From contig CAZBKM010000015.1 of assembly GCA_964492485.1 (NCBI GenBank), forward strand, positions 1-62,865: DNA of 62,865 bases, given 5' to 3'. The position numbers and the translations under genes were made by a program. This stretch comes from UBA5336 sp964492485 (GTDB lineage Bacteria > Pseudomonadota > Alphaproteobacteria > Caulobacterales > Hyphomonadaceae). The notes below the pieces were generated by a model. It was not told where the DNA came from. It did not search any database and saw only the letters and a list, made by a program, of their open reading frames with translations. This document shows positions 60,226 through 62,865 of the stretch, one piece after another (within the stretch, counting starts at the first letter, position 1; each line of letters opens with the position of its first letter).

Positions 60226-60963
60226 ATGACGCCGTTCACCCTGTTTCCAGCGATCGACCTGAAAGCCGGCGCGTGTGTGCGATTGCTTCGCGGCGACATG
60301 GACAGGGCCACCGTCTTCAATCCCGACCCCGCAGACCAGGCCCGCCGTTTTGCCGACATGGGGTTCCAGTGGCTTCATGTTGTCGATCTGGACGGCGCCT
60401 TTGCAGGCGACAGCGCGAATGGCGACGCGGTTCGCGCCATCCTCTCGGCAACCGACCGACCGGTCCAGCTCGGCGGCGGCCTTCGAAGCCGCGCACAGAT
60501 CGATACCTGGCTCGAGGCGGGCGTGACACGGGTGATCCTGGGCACGGCGGCCCTGCGCGATCCTGAGCTCGTCCGACAGGCTGCCCGGGATCTACCGGGC
60601 CGGATTGCCGTCGGCATCGATGCGCGTGATGGCCGGGTCGCGGTTGAAGGCTGGGCGGAAACCTCCGACCTGCGTGCCACGGAGCTCGCCCAGCGGTTCG
60701 AAGGCGCGGGCGTTGCGGCGCTGATCGTGACTGACATCGCCCGTGACGGCACGAAGACCGGGGTCAATGTGGACTTTACCGCCGAAATGGCGGCCGCCGT
60801 CGACATTCCCGTCATCGCCTCCGGCGGGGTCAAGGGCCTGGATGACCTGGTTGCCCTGCGGGATGGCGGCGGACCGCGACCCATTTCCGGCGCCATACTC
60901 GGACGCGCGCTGTATGATGGCGAGATCGACCCCCGCGCCGCGCTGGAGGCGGTCCATGCTTAA
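60226..60963 (+). CDS. hisA: Phosphoribosylformimino-AICAR phosphate isomerase HisA
   Basis: 245-residue TIM barrel. FPAIDLKAGACVRLLRGD with the catalytic Asp, VQLGGGLRS, VTDIARDGTKTG and VIASGGVKGLDD, the twofold barrel pattern of HisA. The stop (60961-60963) overlaps the hisF start by eight bases. Confidence 0.96.
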   Translation: MTPFTLFPAIDLKAGACVRLLRGDMDRATVFNPDPADQARRFADMGFQWLHVVDLDGAFAGDSANGDAVRAILSATDRPVQLGGGLRSRAQIDTWLEAGVTRVILGTAALRDPELVRQAARDLPGRIAVGIDARDGRVAVEGWAETSDLRATELAQRFEGAGVAALIVTDIARDGTKTGVNVDFTAEMAAAVDIPVIASGGVKGLDDLVALRDGGGPRPISGAILGRALYDGEIDPRAALEAVHA

Positions 60964-61717
60964 GACCCGCATCATTCCCTGTCTCGACGTCAAGGACGGG
61001 CGCACCGTGAAGGGCGTCAACTTCGTCGATCTGCGCGATGCCGGAGACCCGGTGGCGCTGGCCAGGGCCTATTCCGAAGCCGGAGCCGACGAGCTTTGCT
61101 TTCTCGACATCACGGCCAGCCACGAGGGACGGGGCACCATGCTGGACGTGGTGACCCGAACGGCAGAGCAATGCCTGATGCCGCTCACCGTCGGTGGCGG
61201 CGTGCGCAGCGACAGCGACATGGTGATGCTCCTGCGGGCGGGGGCAGACAAGGTCGCGGTGAACACGGCCGCCGTGTCGGATCCTGACCTGATCAGCCGG
61301 TGCGCAGCGCGCTGCGGGCGCCAATGTGTCGTGGTGGCCATAGATGCCCGACGGGTCGGCGACGATCGGTGGGAGGTCTTCACCCATGGCGGGCGGACGG
61401 CCACAGGCGTGGATGCCGTGGCCTATGCCCGCGAGGCCGAAACGCGCGGCGCCGGCGAAATCCTGCTCACCTCCATGGATCGGGACGGGACACGTCAGGG
61501 TTTCGACATTCCGCTCCTGAAGGCCGTGACCGATACGGTAGGCATTCCCGTGGTCGCATCCGGCGGCGCGGGGGCGGCGTCCCATTTTCCGGAAGCCGTG
61601 ATCGACGGAGGCGCGAACGCGTTGCTGGCCGCATCCATCTTCCATTTCGGCGATGTGACCCTGGCCGAGGTGCGTGAGGCCCTGCAGGCTGCAGGCGCGC
61701 CCGTCCGTCCGCTTTAG
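60956..61717 (+). CDS. hisF: Imidazole glycerol phosphate synthase, cyclase subunit HisF
   Basis: 253-residue TIM barrel that forms imidazole glycerol phosphate and AICAR with ammonia from HisH. RIIPCLDVKDGRTVKGVNF, PLTVGGGVRSDSD, TSMDRDGTRQGFD and VVASGGAGAASHF. The TAG stop is joined to a repeat; hisE follows after 154 bases. Confidence 0.97.
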   Translation: MLKTRIIPCLDVKDGRTVKGVNFVDLRDAGDPVALARAYSEAGADELCFLDITASHEGRGTMLDVVTRTAEQCLMPLTVGGGVRSDSDMVMLLRAGADKVAVNTAAVSDPDLISRCAARCGRQCVVVAIDARRVGDDRWEVFTHGGRTATGVDAVAYAREAETRGAGEILLTSMDRDGTRQGFDIPLLKAVTDTVGIPVVASGGAGAASHFPEAVIDGGANALLAASIFHFGDVTLAEVREALQAAGAPVRPL

Positions 61718-61850
61718 GGCATCTGCACGTCGGTTACGGTCGCAAGGACACTGATGTAAAGCAACGGTCTGGAGTGAAACGAAAGACCGGCGCGTCAGGC
61801 GCATCTTCTTAGGACGCGCCTGTGCCCATTCCGCTTGAAACGACTCTCGA
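61716..61850 (+). repeat. Intergenic repeat (B with A fragment) between hisF and hisE
   Basis: Starts in the hisF TAG. Stem CGGTCT (61765-61770) / AGACCG (61784-61789) with the conserved loop GGAGTGAAACGAA, then a short A-like end (GCGCATCTTC, TGTGCCCATTCCGCTTGAAA). Confidence 0.7.
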
Positions 61851-61871
61851 AACACACTTGAGGAGACTGCC

Positions 61872-62228
61872 ATGGCCCATCCGCGACCGCTTGGCGACGG
61901 CCACGTGCTGATGACTGCGCTGGAGCGCCTGGCCCACACCATCGATACCCGCCACGACTCCGATCCGGAGATTTCGTACACCGCCAAACTGCTCGCGCGC
62001 GGGCCGTTGCAGGCGGCAAAGAAGCTGGGGGAGGAGGGCGTGGAGTGCGCCCTGGCGATTTCTTCCCAGGATGAAGAGGCAGTGGCAAACGAGGCGGCCG
62101 ACCTTCTCTACCATCTCTGGGTCGCCCTGCGGACACGCGGTGTCGCTCTCGATGCCGTCGGCAAGGCGCTGGCTGACCGCGAAGGTCGCTCGGGCCTGGA
62201 GGAACGCGCACGCCGGCCGAAGGATTGA
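61872..62228 (+). CDS. hisE: Phosphoribosyl-ATP pyrophosphatase
   Basis: 118-residue all-helical MazG-like enzyme, second step of histidine synthesis. KKLGEEGVECAL and NEAADLLYHLWVAL carry the acidic metal ligands. Not fused to HisI. A ribosome site (GAGGAG) precedes the ATG. Separated from hisF by a repeat, so it may have its own promoter. Confidence 0.94.
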   Translation: MAHPRPLGDGHVLMTALERLAHTIDTRHDSDPEISYTAKLLARGPLQAAKKLGEEGVECALAISSQDEEAVANEAADLLYHLWVALRTRGVALDAVGKALADREGRSGLEERARRPKD

Positions 62229-62280
62229 AGCCCTGGGGCAGATCCCGGGTCACGGCCGTATCGGGCGCACCGAACCCGCC

Positions 62281-62856
62281 CTACCGGGTCGCGCGGCGCA
62301 GAAACACATAGAAGGCGCCCGAGCCGCCATGGCGCGGATGTGCCTCGGCGAAGCCGGACACCAATGCGCGGCCGTCAGGACTTTCCATCCAGTGCAGGAA
62401 GTTTCGGCGCAGCACACCTTCACCCTGTCGCCCCTTCCCGGTGATGATCAGCACGCAGCGCGCACCCTGCGCCTGCTGCGTCAGAAGGAACCCGCGCAAG
62501 GCGCGATCGGCGGACGCCTGGGTATGGCCATGCAGGTCGAAGCGGGCCGAGAATCCGACCTGTCCGCGCCGAACGCGCCGCTCCCCCTTGCGATCCGCCG
62601 GTCCGGGCGGCCTCTGGTCCGGACGTGGCGGCGAGCCGGCGGGCGGCCCAGGTCGGGGCTTTCCACGCGAAGGTGGCCCCGTCGGAGCGGCCGATCCGGA
62701 TGCCGCGGGTGTCGCCTGATCGATCTTCGGCATGGGTGGGGCTGGCGGCGGACCGGGTGCGAGGGCGCGCATCGACCGGGTCACCCGCCGCCAGGCCCTG
62801 CGTTCTTCCGGCGTTAGGGCGTTTTCCGAGCGACATGAATCGTTTGGGATTCCCAA
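62281..62856 (-). CDS. Smr (MutS2-type) domain nuclease-like protein
   Basis: About 191 residues. Basic, Pro-rich N-terminal half (likely disordered) and a C-terminal Smr domain: DLHGHTQASADRAL and ITGKGRQGEGVLRR, with the usual HPRHGGSGAFYVFLRR end. Smr domains nick DNA or RNA. Only a TTG at 62856 is available as an in-window start; the frame stays open to the window end, so the true start may lie outside. Convergent with hisE. Confidence 0.88.
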   Translation of the reverse strand: MGIPNDSCRSENALTPEERRAWRRVTRSMRALAPGPPPAPPMPKIDQATPAASGSAAPTGPPSRGKPRPGPPAGSPPRPDQRPPGPADRKGERRVRRGQVGFSARFDLHGHTQASADRALRGFLLTQQAQGARCVLIITGKGRQGEGVLRRNFLHWMESPDGRALVSGFAEAHPRHGGSGAFYVFLRRATR

Positions 62857-62865
62857 GGCGGGCGG

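Overview
The window looks like part of a draft-assembled chromosome of a GC-rich alphaproteobacterium. Support comes from lineage-typical families (DUF2794, DUF2853, DUF2244 beside nth, an IalB-like protein, the ffh / chorismate mutase / rpsP / rimM block, ubiE-ubiB, an RpoE-ChrR pair with a cupin anti-sigma factor). The order cannot be fixed from sequence alone. A run of ten Ns at 336-345 interrupts dnaK. I see no rRNA, tRNA, CRISPR array, insertion sequence, prophage or replication origin.

Layout. 1-6.3 kb: end of dnaK, kdsD with an exported partner, an AGE-family protein, then gpmA, a lone RibD-type deaminase domain and a family 2 glycosyltransferase. 6.4-10.2 kb: ffh, chorismate mutase, rpsP and rimM on the minus strand, with a secreted beta/gamma-crystallin gene placed between rpsP and rimM. 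10.4-12.7 kb: peroxide defence (ahpC-ahpD divergent from oxyR). 13-20.5 kb: DUF3617 protein, a dicarboxylate/amino-acid symporter, a PNPOx-like flavoprotein, a CYP153-type P450, nth, rlmN and an IalB-like protein. 20.6-26 kb: ECF sigma factor with a ChrR-like protein lacking the usual zinc ligands, a trmH-like / membrane protein / isoaspartyl peptidase operon, a quinone oxidoreductase and a glycosyltransferase. 26-34.6 kb: a sigma-54 response regulator and an ABC1 kinase separated by an AT-rich island, then coaBC, mutM, ubiE and ubiB. 34.7-42.6 kb: an alanine/sodium symporter, a TIR-transmembrane protein with a lipoprotein partner behind lepA, GDPD plus a Rieske protein, DUF2794. 42.8-52.7 kb: BI-1 protein, aldo/keto reductase, thpR, and a PagL-like / Baeyer-Villiger monooxygenase / ThiF-MoeB / hydrolase run, an SDR and a drug/metabolite transporter. 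52.9-62.9 kb: histidine genes (hisB apart from hisH-A-F-E) mixed with a c-di-GMP phosphodiesterase, hslVU, a membrane PH-like protein, an HxlR regulator, a DsbA-fold isomerase and an Smr protein.

The strongest structure not explained by coding is a family of intergenic palindromic repeats (called A, B and C here). They fill almost every roomy gap between convergent genes, are nearly absent from divergent promoter regions, and in about eleven cases their first or last bases form part of the neighbouring gene's stop codon. Other points to pursue are the TIR / lipoprotein pair, the crystallin gene inside a translation operon, and the zinc-less ChrR.
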